From: Deltaproteobacteria bacterium
Lineage (GTDB): Bacteria > Myxococcota_A > UBA9160 > JAJDAL01
NCBI GenBank assembly: GCA_029261875.1
Contig: JAJDAL010000040.1
Span: 62,001 to 126,000, forward strand
Reading direction: 5' to 3'
Length of the DNA stretch: 64,000 nt
The position numbers and the translations under genes were made by a program. The notes under the pieces are model-generated. The model was not told the origin of the DNA. It searched no databases and saw only the letters and a list, made by a program, of their open reading frames with translations. Positions within the stretch are counted from its first letter, which is position 1. Every line of letters begins with the position of its first letter. Positions 26,698 through 35,771 of the stretch are shown piece after piece.

Positions 26698-27366
26698 TTA
26701 GGGACTTTCAGGCGGACGGGTATCGCTCCATTGATTCCAGAAGGTAATTTCCTCCGCCGGGGGACGCCCTGCGGGCTTGAAATCCGTTCCAACCGTGTAG
26801 GCGACCGGAAGCAGCGCCACTTGCGAAACCCCTTCGGGGATTCCGAGCAAGGAGGCGGTTTCCGATTCCTTGAAGAGATGCAAGGTCGTCAGAGCGGATC
26901 CCAATCCGCGACTGCGGAGCGCGAGTTGGAAACTCCATACCGCGGGGAAGATCGAACCGTAGATCGCGGCTGCGCCCGCGTTGTTGGTTCCTTCCGCGAT
27001 CCGGGCCTGCACGCAGGGGATCACGTGAACCGGAACGTCTTCCAGGCGTTGCAACAGAAACAGCGCCGACTCGTAGACGCGCCGGGTTTGATGATCTTCC
27101 GCGGAAACCTGCTGCCGCGCGGCCTCGATGTAGGTATTCCCGAGTTCCCGGTAGAGTTCCGCAATCGCGCGCTTCTTTTCGGGCTCCGTGACGACCATCC
27201 AACGCCAGGTTTGCGTATTCGAAGCTGTGGGCGCCTGCTGGGCCAAGCGAATGCAGTCGAGTACCACGGACGGCTCGACCGGACGCTTCAGATCCAAGCG
27301 TTTGCGTACCGCACGGGTGGTGGAAAGCAGGCGATCGGTTTCGGACAGATCGAACGGAGCCGACAT
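26698..27366 (-). CDS. Nitroreductase-family flavoprotein
   Basis: A 222-residue FMN enzyme. 'TTRAVRKRLDLKRPVEPSVV' near residue 15 is the family's FMN-phosphate-binding start, 'QQAPTASNTQTWRWMVVT' follows near 45, and 'GSIFPAVWSFQLALRSRGLGSALTT' (in pieces) near 140 builds the dimer/FMN pocket. Members reduce nitro groups, enones or iodinated/flavin substrates with NAD(P)H. ATG 27366 follows GAGGAGAATCCC. It is ten bases downstream of the zinc alcohol dehydrogenase and 11 bases before the MFS transporter, all on the minus strand. Confidence 0.85.
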   Translation of the reverse strand: MSAPFDLSETDRLLSTTRAVRKRLDLKRPVEPSVVLDCIRLAQQAPTASNTQTWRWMVVTEPEKKRAIAELYRELGNTYIEAARQQVSAEDHQTRRVYESALFLLQRLEDVPVHVIPCVQARIAEGTNNAGAAAIYGSIFPAVWSFQLALRSRGLGSALTTLHLFKESETASLLGIPEGVSQVALLPVAYTVGTDFKPAGRPPAEEITFWNQWSDTRPPESP

Positions 27367-27376
27367 GGGATTCTCC

Positions 27377-28474
27377 TCAGAAGGACAGAACGGTGCGCAC
27401 GCCCCGACTGGCGCGCAGATCGTCGAGTGCAAGGTTGATGTCTTCGATCGGGCGTCGGGCCGTGATCAAGCCCTCGAGATCGAGCCGACCCGCCCGCCAC
27501 AGCGAAAGCATTCGGGGGATCTCGCGCAAGGAATTGCAGCCCCCCAGAACACAGCCGAGAATTCGCTTGTCGGAGATCGTCAAAAGCGCAGCAGGTGCGA
27601 TCTGAATCGACTCATCGAGGGGGGGCGCACCGACGCACACGACCGAGCCGCCGTTGCGCGTGGCCGCCAACCCGACCTGGACCAGGCTGGCGAACCCGGC
27701 GGTCTCGAACGCGTAGTCGACGCCCACTTCCGTCAACTCGCGTGCTTTGGCCGCGACGTCCTGCTTGGTGGGATCCAGTAGATCCGTCGCGCCAAAGCGC
27801 TTGGCCACGTCGCGGCGCTCAGCCACCGGGTCCGAAACGATGATTCGCGATGCTCCCGCAAGCCGCGCGCCCTGGACCGCGGAAAGACCGATCCCACCCA
27901 GGCCCATGATGAGAACCGTCGCTCCCTCCTCGACCGACGCCGTGTTGAGCACCGCCCCGGTGCCGGTTTGCACCGCACACCCGATGACGCATGCCACCTC
28001 GAGGGGGACGTCGGCGGAAATCTTGATGGCGCCGCTCTCCTGCACCAGAACGTATTCGGCGAACGCCCCGACGTTGACGCCGCGATACACGGGTTTCCCG
28101 TCCATCGAAAGCCCTGTGGTGCCATCCGCGAACGAGTTGGTCTGAATCCCGAGCGCGTTGACACAATTCTGCGCCTCTCCGCGCACGCACCAATAACAAT
28201 CGCCACAGGGAGGACAGGGGGTCAATACCACGGGATCGCCGGGCGCCAGGCGTTCCACGCCGGGACCGATGCTCTCCACGACGCCGGCCGCTTCGTGGCC
28301 CAGAATGATCGGCAACGGACACGGGAACGCCGCGTCGATAAGACTCAAATCCGAGTGGCACAGGCCACAGTGGGTGACCCGGACTCTTACCTGCCCCGCT
28401 TTGGGATCATCGATCGCGATATCGCTTCGAATCTCGACCCGGCCCTCCTGAGTCACCAAAACCGCCGCTCGCAT
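27377..28474 (-). CDS. Zinc-dependent alcohol dehydrogenase
   Basis: A 365-residue medium-chain dehydrogenase. Catalytic zinc ligands are Cys in 'THCGLCHSD', His in 'ILGHEAAGV' and Cys in 'CVIGCAVQTG'. The structural zinc loop is cysteine-dense ('PCPPCGDCYWCVRGEAQNC'). The NAD fold has 'GLGGIGLSAVQGA'. It belongs to the class III-like group but lacks the residues that make a clear formaldehyde dehydrogenase, unlike the gene at 33971. Mycobacterial-type members oxidise primary alcohols or use N,N-dimethyl-4-nitrosoaniline as acceptor; the actual substrate is unknown. It heads a probable operon with the nitroreductase and MFS genes. Confidence 0.85.
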   Translation of the reverse strand: MRAAVLVTQEGRVEIRSDIAIDDPKAGQVRVRVTHCGLCHSDLSLIDAAFPCPLPIILGHEAAGVVESIGPGVERLAPGDPVVLTPCPPCGDCYWCVRGEAQNCVNALGIQTNSFADGTTGLSMDGKPVYRGVNVGAFAEYVLVQESGAIKISADVPLEVACVIGCAVQTGTGAVLNTASVEEGATVLIMGLGGIGLSAVQGARLAGASRIIVSDPVAERRDVAKRFGATDLLDPTKQDVAAKARELTEVGVDYAFETAGFASLVQVGLAATRNGGSVVCVGAPPLDESIQIAPAALLTISDKRILGCVLGGCNSLREIPRMLSLWRAGRLDLEGLITARRPIEDINLALDDLRASRGVRTVLSF

Positions 28475-28509
28475 GGTCTTCAAGGGTCCCCTCCGCGCGA
28501 AGCCACACT

Positions 28510-28539
28510 TGGAAGGGCTTCGATTTCCCAACTATACTC
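28510..28539 (+). promoter_or_regulatory. Candidate sigma70-type promoter of the VOC gene
   Basis: TTGGAA (28510-28515), 18-base spacer, TATACT (28534-28539) in the 175-base divergent region between the alcohol dehydrogenase and the VOC gene. It would leave a leader of about 105 bases before GTG 28650. Confidence 0.4.
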
Positions 28540-28649
28540 GAACGCTCCAATTTCGAAGGCGCCGGGCGGCCCCGGAAGGCGGGCCGAAACCGCGGACCCG
28601 ATTCAAGTGTCTCCATCCGTAGTACCGAAAGGTTTGAAGGGGAACGCAA

Positions 28650-29057
28650 GTGAGCATTCGCGGCTTCGACCACTTCGCCATCACCGTGGCCGACATCGAG
28701 AAGACCCTGCACTTCTACCGCGGCGTGCTGGGCGCAGAAATCCTCTACGAAGAGTTGTGGCGAGCGGGCACCATTCCGATCGTCGCGATTCGCCTGGGCG
28801 GAAACGTCATCAACGTCCACTGCGAATCCAAGTTGTCCGAGCCGCGAGCCCTGCACCCCACTCCCGGTTCTGCTGATCTCTGTTTCCGATGGGAAGCACC
28901 GCTGGGCCACGCGATCCGGTTGCTCGAATCGCACCACGTCCCCATCGAAGAGGGGCCGGTTCGTCGCCCCGCCGCGGATGGGAGTCCCGGACAATCGGTC
29001 TACTTTCGCGATCCCGACGGCAACCTGCTTGAGTTACTTTCTACGATTCCCGATTGA
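28650..29057 (+). CDS. VOC-superfamily (glyoxalase/dioxygenase-like) protein
   Basis: A 135-residue vicinal-oxygen-chelate protein. It has the beta-alpha-beta-beta-beta start 'GFDHFAITVADIEKTLHFYRG', giving the first metal His, and ends 'SVYFRDPDGNLLELLS' with the closing Glu. A His in 'VINVHCESK' is a further ligand candidate. Such proteins bind a divalent metal and act as glyoxalases, isomerases, dioxygenases or resistance proteins; the class here resembles the short single-domain glyoxalase/YwbC type. The start is GTG 28650 after GAAGGGG. It is 25 bases before the DUF1329 gene and probably co-transcribed with it. Confidence 0.8.
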   Translation: MSIRGFDHFAITVADIEKTLHFYRGVLGAEILYEELWRAGTIPIVAIRLGGNVINVHCESKLSEPRALHPTPGSADLCFRWEAPLGHAIRLLESHHVPIEEGPVRRPAADGSPGQSVYFRDPDGNLLELLSTIPD

Positions 29058-29082
29058 CGCGGGTTCGAGGAGATCTCCCGAG

Positions 29083-30411
29083 ATGAATTTGTACAAGATG
29101 TTGAGTCTGGTCCTGATGTCGTTGTTTTGGGCGCCCCACGCATCTGCCCAGGGCAAGATCGAGGACGCGGGCCCCATGGTTCCGGCTTTCAAAGAGGGAG
29201 ACGTCATCTCCTATCAGGACCTGGAGAAGCTCCGCCCGTACCTGCCCGAGGACTTCTGGGCCAACCGCGAGTTCTTCTTCTACGAGGGAATGAAGCTCGA
29301 GATCGGCCCCTTCTTCGCCGACTACACCCCCGCCGACGCCTACATGAAAGCCACGGAGACCTACAAGGGCCAACCGCGGCTCGGCCCCGATGGAAGCCTC
29401 GCGAACTACACGACCGGTCAACCGTTCCCCACGGGCGAAATCGATTGCAAAGGGGATCCCAAAGCCGGCGTGAAGATCATGTGGGACTTCCATTATCGCT
29501 GGCGGGGCGCAGGCATCCAGGGAAGTTTCTTCTATTCCTATTGGGATCGCGGCGAGCAACTCCCGCTCTATTACGAAGGAACCGGCGGCACCGTTCTCCT
29601 GGCCCACCGCCCGGAACCGAGCCTGATCAAGCAATACAACGGCGACCTGTTTCGCGGCGAGAAGCGGCAACACGCCTTCATGGCGGACGTGATCGCGCCG
29701 TTCGATGCACGCGGGATCAAACTCCTGACCTATCGCTACAAGAGCGCCGACGCGCCGCTGGCCGAGGCGGAGAACGACGACACCTGGGTCTACCTCCCGA
29801 CTCTGCGCCGGGTGCGACGGATCTCGACCGCTCAGCGAACCGATGCGATTTCCGGCACCGACTTCACCCTCGACGACTTGAACAGTTTCAACGGCATCGT
29901 TCCCCAATACGAATGGACCTGTCTCGCCGATCGCAAGATCATCGCCCCCATGAACACCAAGGTGAAGGGGTTCCCGTACGAGAAGGAACACAACTTCGGA
30001 CCCTACGGTCTTTCCTTCGCAGACGATCGTTGGGAGCTTCGAAACGCATTGGTGGTGCGTATGAAACCGCGCAACGCCGACCACCCCTACAGCTTCAAGG
30101 ACCTCTATCTCGACAAGGAAACCCTTTCCCCCCTGTACGCCTTTGCGTACGACCAGAAAGACGAACTCTGGAAGATCATCTGGCACAACCGCCGTTGGAG
30201 TCAGGACAAGTCGTTGACGGGGAATTTCTACGAGGGATGGAAGGAGATCGAGGAACCACGTGCCCTTTCGGTCGTGAGCGACATCATCGCCAACGTGCAA
30301 ACCGGCACGGGGAACCGCATCGAAGTCTGGGATGCCCACGGCACTCCGCCTTCCAGCAAGGCGCGCATTCGCCGCTACATCGATCTCGGTCGCTTGACCC
30401 GCGGTCGCTGA
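29083..30411 (+). CDS. DUF1329 outer-membrane/periplasmic protein
   Basis: A 442-residue exported protein with signal 'MLSLVLMSLFWAPHASAQ'. The mature part matches DUF1329, a LolA/LolB-like fold family: 'YKSADAPLAEAENDDTWVY' appears in pieces near residue 220, with 'LPTLRRVRRISTAQRTDAISGTD' beside it, and 'YLDKETLSPLYAFAYDQKDELW' later. In pseudomonads DUF1329 genes sit with RND exporters and DUF1302 proteins in lipid or hydrocarbon use. Here no such partner is adjacent; the gene stands between a VOC gene and an esterase. ATG 29083 follows GAGGAGA. It may carry a hydrophobic substrate across the periplasm, which is inference. Confidence 0.8.
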   Translation: MNLYKMLSLVLMSLFWAPHASAQGKIEDAGPMVPAFKEGDVISYQDLEKLRPYLPEDFWANREFFFYEGMKLEIGPFFADYTPADAYMKATETYKGQPRLGPDGSLANYTTGQPFPTGEIDCKGDPKAGVKIMWDFHYRWRGAGIQGSFFYSYWDRGEQLPLYYEGTGGTVLLAHRPEPSLIKQYNGDLFRGEKRQHAFMADVIAPFDARGIKLLTYRYKSADAPLAEAENDDTWVYLPTLRRVRRISTAQRTDAISGTDFTLDDLNSFNGIVPQYEWTCLADRKIIAPMNTKVKGFPYEKEHNFGPYGLSFADDRWELRNALVVRMKPRNADHPYSFKDLYLDKETLSPLYAFAYDQKDELWKIIWHNRRWSQDKSLTGNFYEGWKEIEEPRALSVVSDIIANVQTGTGNRIEVWDAHGTPPSSKARIRRYIDLGRLTRGR

Positions 30412-30412
30412 T

Positions 30413-31348
30413 TTGGGCTTGGATCCCGAGGTCGCCGAACTTCTCGCACAGTTCCCCACGGCGGACATCGACCTCTCGCAGTTCCCCGTCGAGGTAGTTC
30501 GCCAGGGATTGGACGGCATGTCGGGCGACGCGCGACGCGATCCCGTCGACCTCGTCCAGAACCTCTTCGCCCCCGGTCCGGCCGGGGACATTCCCGTGCG
30601 GTTGTATCGACCGGATTCGAGCACGCCGCTTCCCGTTCTGGTCTTCTTTCACGGCGGCGGTTTCGTTTCAGGCAGTCCCGACACCCACGACGGCCTGTGT
30701 CGCAAACTCGCCAACCTCGTGCCCTGCGCGGTCGTGTCCGTCGATTACCGGCTCGCGCCCGAACACAAGTTTCCCGCCGCACCCGAGGATTGCTTCGCGG
30801 CAACCCGCTTCGTTGCGGAGAAGGGCTACGCACTGGGAGTCGATGCGAAACGCATCGCCGTTGCGGGCGACAGCGCGGGCGGAAACCTGGCGGCCGTCAC
30901 CGCCCAGATCTGTCGCGATCGCAATGGCCCCGAACTCCGTCACCAGCTCCTGATCTACCCCATTACCGACGTCGGTTGTGACACCCCGTCGTATGCGGAG
31001 AACGCTTCGGGTTACCTGCTGACACGTGACCTCATGCGCTGGTTCTGGAACCACTACTTGGACACGCCCGCCGACGGCACGCAGATCCTCGCCTCGCCCC
31101 TGCGCGCGGAGGATCTTTCGGGCCTTGCCCCGGCCACGGTGATCACCGCCGAATTCGACCCGTTGCGCGACGAAGGAGAGGCCTACGCACGGCGCCTGCG
31201 CGCTGCGGGAGTCGACGCGCAGTTGGAACGCTACGACGGCCAGATCCACGGATTCCTGCTCTGGGAAGACCGCATCGCCCGGGCGGGCGCCGCCCTGCGG
31301 GCGATCTCCGGTCGCCTTTCGGAAGCGTTCGCGGCGCCGAACGCCTGA
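30413..31348 (+). CDS. Hormone-sensitive-lipase-type esterase
   Basis: A 311-residue alpha/beta hydrolase of the HSL family. It has the oxyanion-hole motif 'FFHGGGFVSG' (residues about 79-88), nucleophile Ser154 in 'GDSAGGNLA', Asp in 'TAEFDPLRDEG' and His in 'GQIHGFLLW', a complete set. Enzymes of this group cleave short- to medium-chain acyl esters in the cytoplasm. It starts at TTG 30413, one base past the DUF1329 stop, with no spacing for an independent promoter, so it is the third gene of the VOC/DUF1329/esterase unit. Confidence 0.9.
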   Translation: MGLDPEVAELLAQFPTADIDLSQFPVEVVRQGLDGMSGDARRDPVDLVQNLFAPGPAGDIPVRLYRPDSSTPLPVLVFFHGGGFVSGSPDTHDGLCRKLANLVPCAVVSVDYRLAPEHKFPAAPEDCFAATRFVAEKGYALGVDAKRIAVAGDSAGGNLAAVTAQICRDRNGPELRHQLLIYPITDVGCDTPSYAENASGYLLTRDLMRWFWNHYLDTPADGTQILASPLRAEDLSGLAPATVITAEFDPLRDEGEAYARRLRAAGVDAQLERYDGQIHGFLLWEDRIARAGAALRAISGRLSEAFAAPNA

Positions 31349-31420
31349 AAACATTTCGCCGACGCGTCGGGCCGATCTCGTTTGGCCTGGCATAATAGGG
31401 GCCCAAATAACGGAGCCCCC

Positions 31421-33022
31421 ATGCACTTCAATCTGGCCGACCTCTTCGAATCCGTCGTCGACACCCTTCCGGACCGGGAGGGGTTGGTTTGTGCGGACCG
31501 ACGCTTGACCTATCGCGAACTCGATCGCCGAGCCAACCAACTGGCCCACTGCTTGGCGCAACGGGGAGTCGGCCCGGGCGACCACATTGGCCTCTACCTC
31601 TACAACGGCACCGAGTACATCGAAGGCATGCTGGCGGCCTACAAGATCCGCGCGGTCCCCATCAACGTGAATTACCGCTACGTCGAGGAAGAGCTCGAAT
31701 ACCTGTTCGATGACGCGGACCTCGTGGCGCTGATCCATCACCGCGAGTTCGCGCCCCGCATCGCCAGTGTCGCGGCGAAACTTCCCCAACTGACGACATT
31801 CCTCGCCGTCGAGGATGGCAGCGGTGAAGCATTCGAAAGCATTGACGCGACGGACTACGAAGCCAGCCTCGCCGCCGCATCCCCGGAGAGAGATTTCGCC
31901 GAACGCTCGCCCGACGACCTCTACATCATCTACACCGGTGGAACGACGGGCATGCCCAAAGGCGTCATGTGGCGCCAGGAAGACATTTTCTTCGGGGCTC
32001 TGGGAGGCGGCAACATCATTGGGGCCAACATCGAGCGCCCCGAAGAGTTGCGGGAAATCGTCGCCAACGCGCCGATGATCTCCACACTCGCCATTGCGCC
32101 CTTGATGCACGGAGCCGCGCAGTGGTCGTGCTTCATCGGTTTCTTCGGTGGCAACCGCATCATCCTTTCGCCCCAGCGGCGCTTCGATGCCGCGGAACTG
32201 TGGAACCTGATCGCCAAGGAACGCATCACGTCCGTGAGCATCGTGGGCGACGCCATGGGCCGCCCGCTCGCGGAGTCGCTCGCCGATGCAAAACAAAACC
32301 TCGACCTTTCCTGCCTGAAGGTCATCGGATCCGGAGGCGCCATCTTCTCCCAACCCGTGAAGGCCGTCTTCAAACGCGAAATTCCCGACATCATGCTGTT
32401 CGACGGTTTCGGCGCTTCCGAAACCGGCCATCAGGGGACCGGCGTCGCCGATGCCGAGCGCGAAGGCAGTCCGATTTTCCGCATGGGAGAAAACAATCAG
32501 GTCTTCGACGACGAGAATCAGCCGGTTGTCCCCGGTTCGGGCGTCCAGGGCCGCTTGGCGCTGCGCGGCCACATTCCACTCGGTTACTACAACGACGAAG
32601 CAAAAACCGCGAAGACCTTCATCGAAGTCGAAGGCGTGCGTTGGGTCCTTCCCGGCGATATCGCCACCATCGAGAAAGACGGCACCATTACGGTATTCGG
32701 CCGCGGCTCCGTGAGCATCAATTCCGGCGGAGAAAAAATCTTCCCCGAAGAGGTGGAGGCCGCTCTCAAATCCCACCCGGCGGTCTTCGATGCCCTGGTG
32801 GTCGGCGTTCCCGATGAGCGTTTCGGCCAACGCGTTTCTGCCGTCGTACAACCCCGACCGGACATGACATTGACCCTCGACGACCTTGCCGCCCACGCGC
32901 GCACCAAGGTCGCGGGATACAAGGTTCCCCGCGAACTTCACCTGGTCGATCTGGTCGTCCGCTCCCCGAGTGGAAAACCCGATTACCGTTGGGCAGCGTC
33001 GGTGGCCAAGGGAAGTGTCTAG
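31421..33022 (+). CDS. Acyl-CoA synthetase, steroid-CoA ligase (FadD19) type
   Basis: A 533-residue AMP-forming acyl-CoA ligase. The P-loop is 'IYTGGTTGMPKGVMWR' (about residue 175), followed by 'DGFGASETGHQG' (motif A5 region), 'LPGDIATIEKDG' and the C-terminal lysine region 'SGKPDYRW'. The stretches 'NVNYRYVEEELEYLFDDADLVAL' (split) and 'PPMIHGA'-like 'APLMHGAAQW' closely resemble mycobacterial FadD19, which activates C26-type sterol side chains. Substrate is therefore a guess at branched or sterol-like acids. ATG 31421 has GGAG upstream. The next gene overlaps it by eight bases and encodes a phytanoyl-CoA dioxygenase-like protein, which also fits branched-lipid breakdown. Confidence 0.85.
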   Translation: MHFNLADLFESVVDTLPDREGLVCADRRLTYRELDRRANQLAHCLAQRGVGPGDHIGLYLYNGTEYIEGMLAAYKIRAVPINVNYRYVEEELEYLFDDADLVALIHHREFAPRIASVAAKLPQLTTFLAVEDGSGEAFESIDATDYEASLAAASPERDFAERSPDDLYIIYTGGTTGMPKGVMWRQEDIFFGALGGGNIIGANIERPEELREIVANAPMISTLAIAPLMHGAAQWSCFIGFFGGNRIILSPQRRFDAAELWNLIAKERITSVSIVGDAMGRPLAESLADAKQNLDLSCLKVIGSGGAIFSQPVKAVFKREIPDIMLFDGFGASETGHQGTGVADAEREGSPIFRMGENNQVFDDENQPVVPGSGVQGRLALRGHIPLGYYNDEAKTAKTFIEVEGVRWVLPGDIATIEKDGTITVFGRGSVSINSGGEKIFPEEVEAALKSHPAVFDALVVGVPDERFGQRVSAVVQPRPDMTLTLDDLAAHARTKVAGYKVPRELHLVDLVVRSPSGKPDYRWAASVAKGSV

Positions 33023-33938
33023 GGTCGACCTTCCGGACGACCTCCCCTCGCTTTCGGGCGCCCATCCTCTCGCTCCACCCTGCATCGAGGAGTTCCAAAG
33101 CACCGGACACACGTGTGTACGCGGCCTCGCGAGCCCGCAAGAGATTTCCGCCTATCGCCCGATTCTCGAGGACGTCGCACTCTGCAATCGATTCGAGAAG
33201 CGCGCGCTGGAAGAGCGCGATACCTACGGCCGCGCCTTCCTCCAGATCCTCAACCTGTGGCTGCTCGACCGTCGCGCCCAGGCTTTCGTCTTCGCCCAGC
33301 GCTTTGCGCGGGTTGCAGCGGAACTTCTCGGCGTACCCGCGGTTCGTCTCTACCACGACCAGGCGCTCTTCAAGGAAGCCGGAGGCGGTTACACTCCCTG
33401 GCACCAGGATCAGTTCTATTGGCCCCTCGACACCCCCCATACCGTCACCCTGTGGATCGCTTTGGTCGACATCCCAAAGGAAGTCGGCAGTATGGTGTTC
33501 GCGTCGGGCAGCCAAGCCTTCGGGAACCTGGGCGACCTGGCGATTGGCGATGAATCCCACCGGCATTTCGAGCGCTGGATCGATGACCACGGACTCGCAC
33601 GGGAGACGCACGGTGCCATGCGGGCGGGGGATGCCACGTTCCACGCGGGCTGGACCCTTCACAGCGCCGGCGCAAACCCGACGGACCAGATGCGGAGTGC
33701 CATGACGGTGATCTATTTCGCCGACGGCGCCCGATTGGGTCCCCTCGACCACCCGTCGCGCCGCTTGGACCGCGCGTTCTACTTCCCCAGCGCCCATCCC
33801 GGGGATCTCGCCCGCTCGGAACTGACGCCCTTGCTCTATCCCACGGATTCGAATTCATCCCCGACACTACCCGGAGCGGCGCACGATTACCGTGGATGGA
33901 TTGCCGACGCGTTTCGCCGCGCCGGCCAGAGGGGGTAA
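33015..33938 (+). CDS. Phytanoyl-CoA dioxygenase-like Fe(II)/2-oxoglutarate enzyme
   Basis: A 307-residue non-haem iron dioxygenase. The iron triad is visible as His130-x-Asp132 in 'TPWHQDQFYW' and His216 in 'GWTLHSAGAN', the spacing of the PhyH family. These enzymes hydroxylate a substrate next to a carboxyl-CoA or other group using 2-oxoglutarate and oxygen. GTG 33015 was chosen since it follows an AAGGGA motif and overlaps the ligase stop by eight bases; a start further upstream would overlap more of the ligase. Translational coupling to the ligase suggests the CoA ester it makes may be the substrate. Confidence 0.8.
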   Translation: MSRVDLPDDLPSLSGAHPLAPPCIEEFQSTGHTCVRGLASPQEISAYRPILEDVALCNRFEKRALEERDTYGRAFLQILNLWLLDRRAQAFVFAQRFARVAAELLGVPAVRLYHDQALFKEAGGGYTPWHQDQFYWPLDTPHTVTLWIALVDIPKEVGSMVFASGSQAFGNLGDLAIGDESHRHFERWIDDHGLARETHGAMRAGDATFHAGWTLHSAGANPTDQMRSAMTVIYFADGARLGPLDHPSRRLDRAFYFPSAHPGDLARSELTPLLYPTDSNSSPTLPGAAHDYRGWIADAFRRAGQRG

Positions 33939-33970
33939 CCTCTGGTCCGCACATTCGAAGGAGGGAAGGC

Positions 33971-35080
33971 ATGAAGGTCCGAGCCGCCATTGCGCACCAG
34001 GCCGGAGCGCAACTCGCACTCGACGAAGTCGACTTGGAAGGCCCCAAGCAGGGCGAAGTGTTGGTCGAGATCAAGGCTACGGGCATATGCCACACGGACG
34101 CCTACACCTTGTCGGGCGCCGACCCCGAAGGCCTGTTTCCCAGCATATTGGGCCATGAAGGTGCGGGAGTCGTGGTCGAAACCGGGCCTGGAGTCACTTC
34201 CCTCGAAGTCGGAGACCACGTCGTTCCGCTCTACATCCCGGAATGCCGACAGTGCGAATTCTGCCTGCATCCCAAAACGAATCTATGCGGTGCCATCCGG
34301 ACAACGCAAGGCCAGGGTCTCATGCCCGACGGAACCAGCCGATTTTCCTTGAACGGAAAACCCGTGCTTCACTACATGGGTACCTCGACCTTTGCGAACT
34401 TCACGGTCGTTCCGGAAATCGCGCTCGCCAAGATCCGCAAGGACGCCCCCTTCGACAAAGTCTGTTACATCGGCTGCGGGGTCAGCACCGGGCTCGGCGC
34501 CGTCATGAACACCGCCCAGGTCGAACCCGGCTCGACGGTCGTGGTGATGGGTCTCGGAGGCATCGGACTCAACGTCGTCCAGGGGGCACGCATGGTCGGC
34601 GCCACGCGGATCATCGGTGTGGATATGAATCCCGCCAAGCGCGCCCTCGCCGAAGCCTTCGGCATGACGGATTTCGTAAACCCCAAAGAGGTAAAGGGCG
34701 ATCTCGCCCCGCACCTAGTCGAGCTCACCGGCGGCGGTGCAGACTACAGCTTCGAATGCATCGGAAAGCCCGAAACCATGCGCCAGGCGCTCGAGTGCTG
34801 CCACAAAGGCTGGGGGACTTCGGTCATCATCGGCGTGGCGGGTGCGGGAGAAGAAATTTCGACGCGCCCCTTCCAGCTGGTAACCGGTCGAACCTGGAAG
34901 GGCAGCGCCTTCGGGGGCATGCGGGGCCGCACGGATGTCCCCAAAGTCGTGGACTGGTACATGGACGGCAAGATCAACATCGACGATCTCATTACACACA
35001 GCTTGCCGTTCGAGAAGATCAACGATGGCTTCGACCTGATGCACGAGGGGAAATCGATTCGTACCGTCGTCACGTATTAG
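33971..35080 (+). CDS. frmA: Class III alcohol dehydrogenase / S-(hydroxymethyl)glutathione dehydrogenase
   Basis: A 369-residue zinc enzyme closely matching FrmA/AdhC. Catalytic zinc ligands are Cys40 ('GICHTDAYTLSG'), His62-Glu63 ('LGHEGAGVV') and a Cys near 168 ('IGCGVSTGLGAV'). Structural zinc ligands are Cys92, Cys95, Cys98 and Cys106 ('ECRQCEFCLHPKTNLC'). Further family hallmarks are 'QGLMPDGTSRFS', 'FECIGKPETMRQALE', 'GEEISTRPFQLVTGRTWKG' and the end 'HEGKSIRTVVTY'. The enzyme oxidises the glutathione adduct of formaldehyde with NAD, detoxifying formaldehyde in the cytoplasm. No S-formylglutathione hydrolase is adjacent. ATG 33971 follows AAGGAGGGAAGG. Confidence 0.92.
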   Translation: MKVRAAIAHQAGAQLALDEVDLEGPKQGEVLVEIKATGICHTDAYTLSGADPEGLFPSILGHEGAGVVVETGPGVTSLEVGDHVVPLYIPECRQCEFCLHPKTNLCGAIRTTQGQGLMPDGTSRFSLNGKPVLHYMGTSTFANFTVVPEIALAKIRKDAPFDKVCYIGCGVSTGLGAVMNTAQVEPGSTVVVMGLGGIGLNVVQGARMVGATRIIGVDMNPAKRALAEAFGMTDFVNPKEVKGDLAPHLVELTGGGADYSFECIGKPETMRQALECCHKGWGTSVIIGVAGAGEEISTRPFQLVTGRTWKGSAFGGMRGRTDVPKVVDWYMDGKINIDDLITHSLPFEKINDGFDLMHEGKSIRTVVTY

Positions 35081-35108
35081 GCGGGCGGGCGCAGCGGAGC
35101 GGGATCGA

Positions 35109-35771
35109 CTAGCCGAAGCTCCTGGAACACGGCTGGATCTGGTAGCGATCGCGAACTGCGGCGAGCGATTCTTCCCAATGCCGTTCCCAGTAGATCGGGA
35201 GAAGCGGATCCGCTGCGCGACCGTGACGATAGGCTTCGAACAATCCATTTCGAAGCGTGTCCCATCGCGCTTCCAGAATGACGTGCTTGAGAGTGCCGAA
35301 CACGATCACCATGGCGGAGACCGGGAGCCCGAGTTGCCCCCAGCTGAAGGCATGGAGAACGACCTCTTCGTAACCCTCGGTTCCGACGTCGACCAGAACG
35401 TGCCAGACGTCGTGAGTCTGGCGAAACCGGCGCACCAGGTACGCGGTTTCCGGGCTGTCGATGTATCGGGTCGGGGTCGCTTGGGAATCGGCCGATAGTC
35501 CGTAGCGATCCAAATGGCTCACGTATGCGTTCCCGAGCGATCCCGCGGGCAAGCGGCGGAGAGCGTCGAAATCGACTTGATCCGAGCGAAGTTCCGGACG
35601 ATCGCGCAGAAGTTCACGCCCTTCGGCGCCCGAAAATTCGGCGCGTAGGATCTTGGCGAAGTGACCGCGGCTCGTCAGTTCTTCGGCAACGTGAATGCCT
35701 TCGGTTTCGTCGGAGTCGAGTAGGACGCGACTCGTGGCGCGCAGCAGAATGCCCAGCTCGCGAAGTGTCAC
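35109..35771 (-). CDS. Coq4-like ubiquinone-biosynthesis protein
   Basis: A 220-residue protein of the Coq4 family. It contains the diagnostic metal motif His-Asp-x-x-His-x11-Glu ('QTHDVWHVLVDVGTEGYEE'), preceded by 'YLVRRFRQ' and followed by 'HAFSWGQLGLPVS'. Coq4 proteins take part in oxidative decarboxylation of the ubiquinone ring in eukaryotes and some bacteria; in many bacterial genomes they occur outside ubiquinone operons with unknown roles. The start is GTG 35771, overlapping the upstream cupin stop in a GTGA junction, so the two are translated together. No other ubiquinone gene is nearby. Confidence 0.8.
   Translation of the reverse strand: MTLRELGILLRATSRVLLDSDETEGIHVAEELTSRGHFAKILRAEFSGAEGRELLRDRPELRSDQVDFDALRRLPAGSLGNAYVSHLDRYGLSADSQATPTRYIDSPETAYLVRRFRQTHDVWHVLVDVGTEGYEEVVLHAFSWGQLGLPVSAMVIVFGTLKHVILEARWDTLRNGLFEAYRHGRAADPLLPIYWERHWEESLAAVRDRYQIQPCSRSFG

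Noticed and set aside
24759..26792. A 677-codon open frame on the minus strand
   Set aside because: It overlaps the amidohydrolase and the MFS transporter in other frames and has no domain content.
30668..33112. An 814-codon open frame on the minus strand
   Set aside because: It runs antisense to the esterase, acyl-CoA ligase and dioxygenase genes, has no recognisable domain and reflects the high GC third-position bias.
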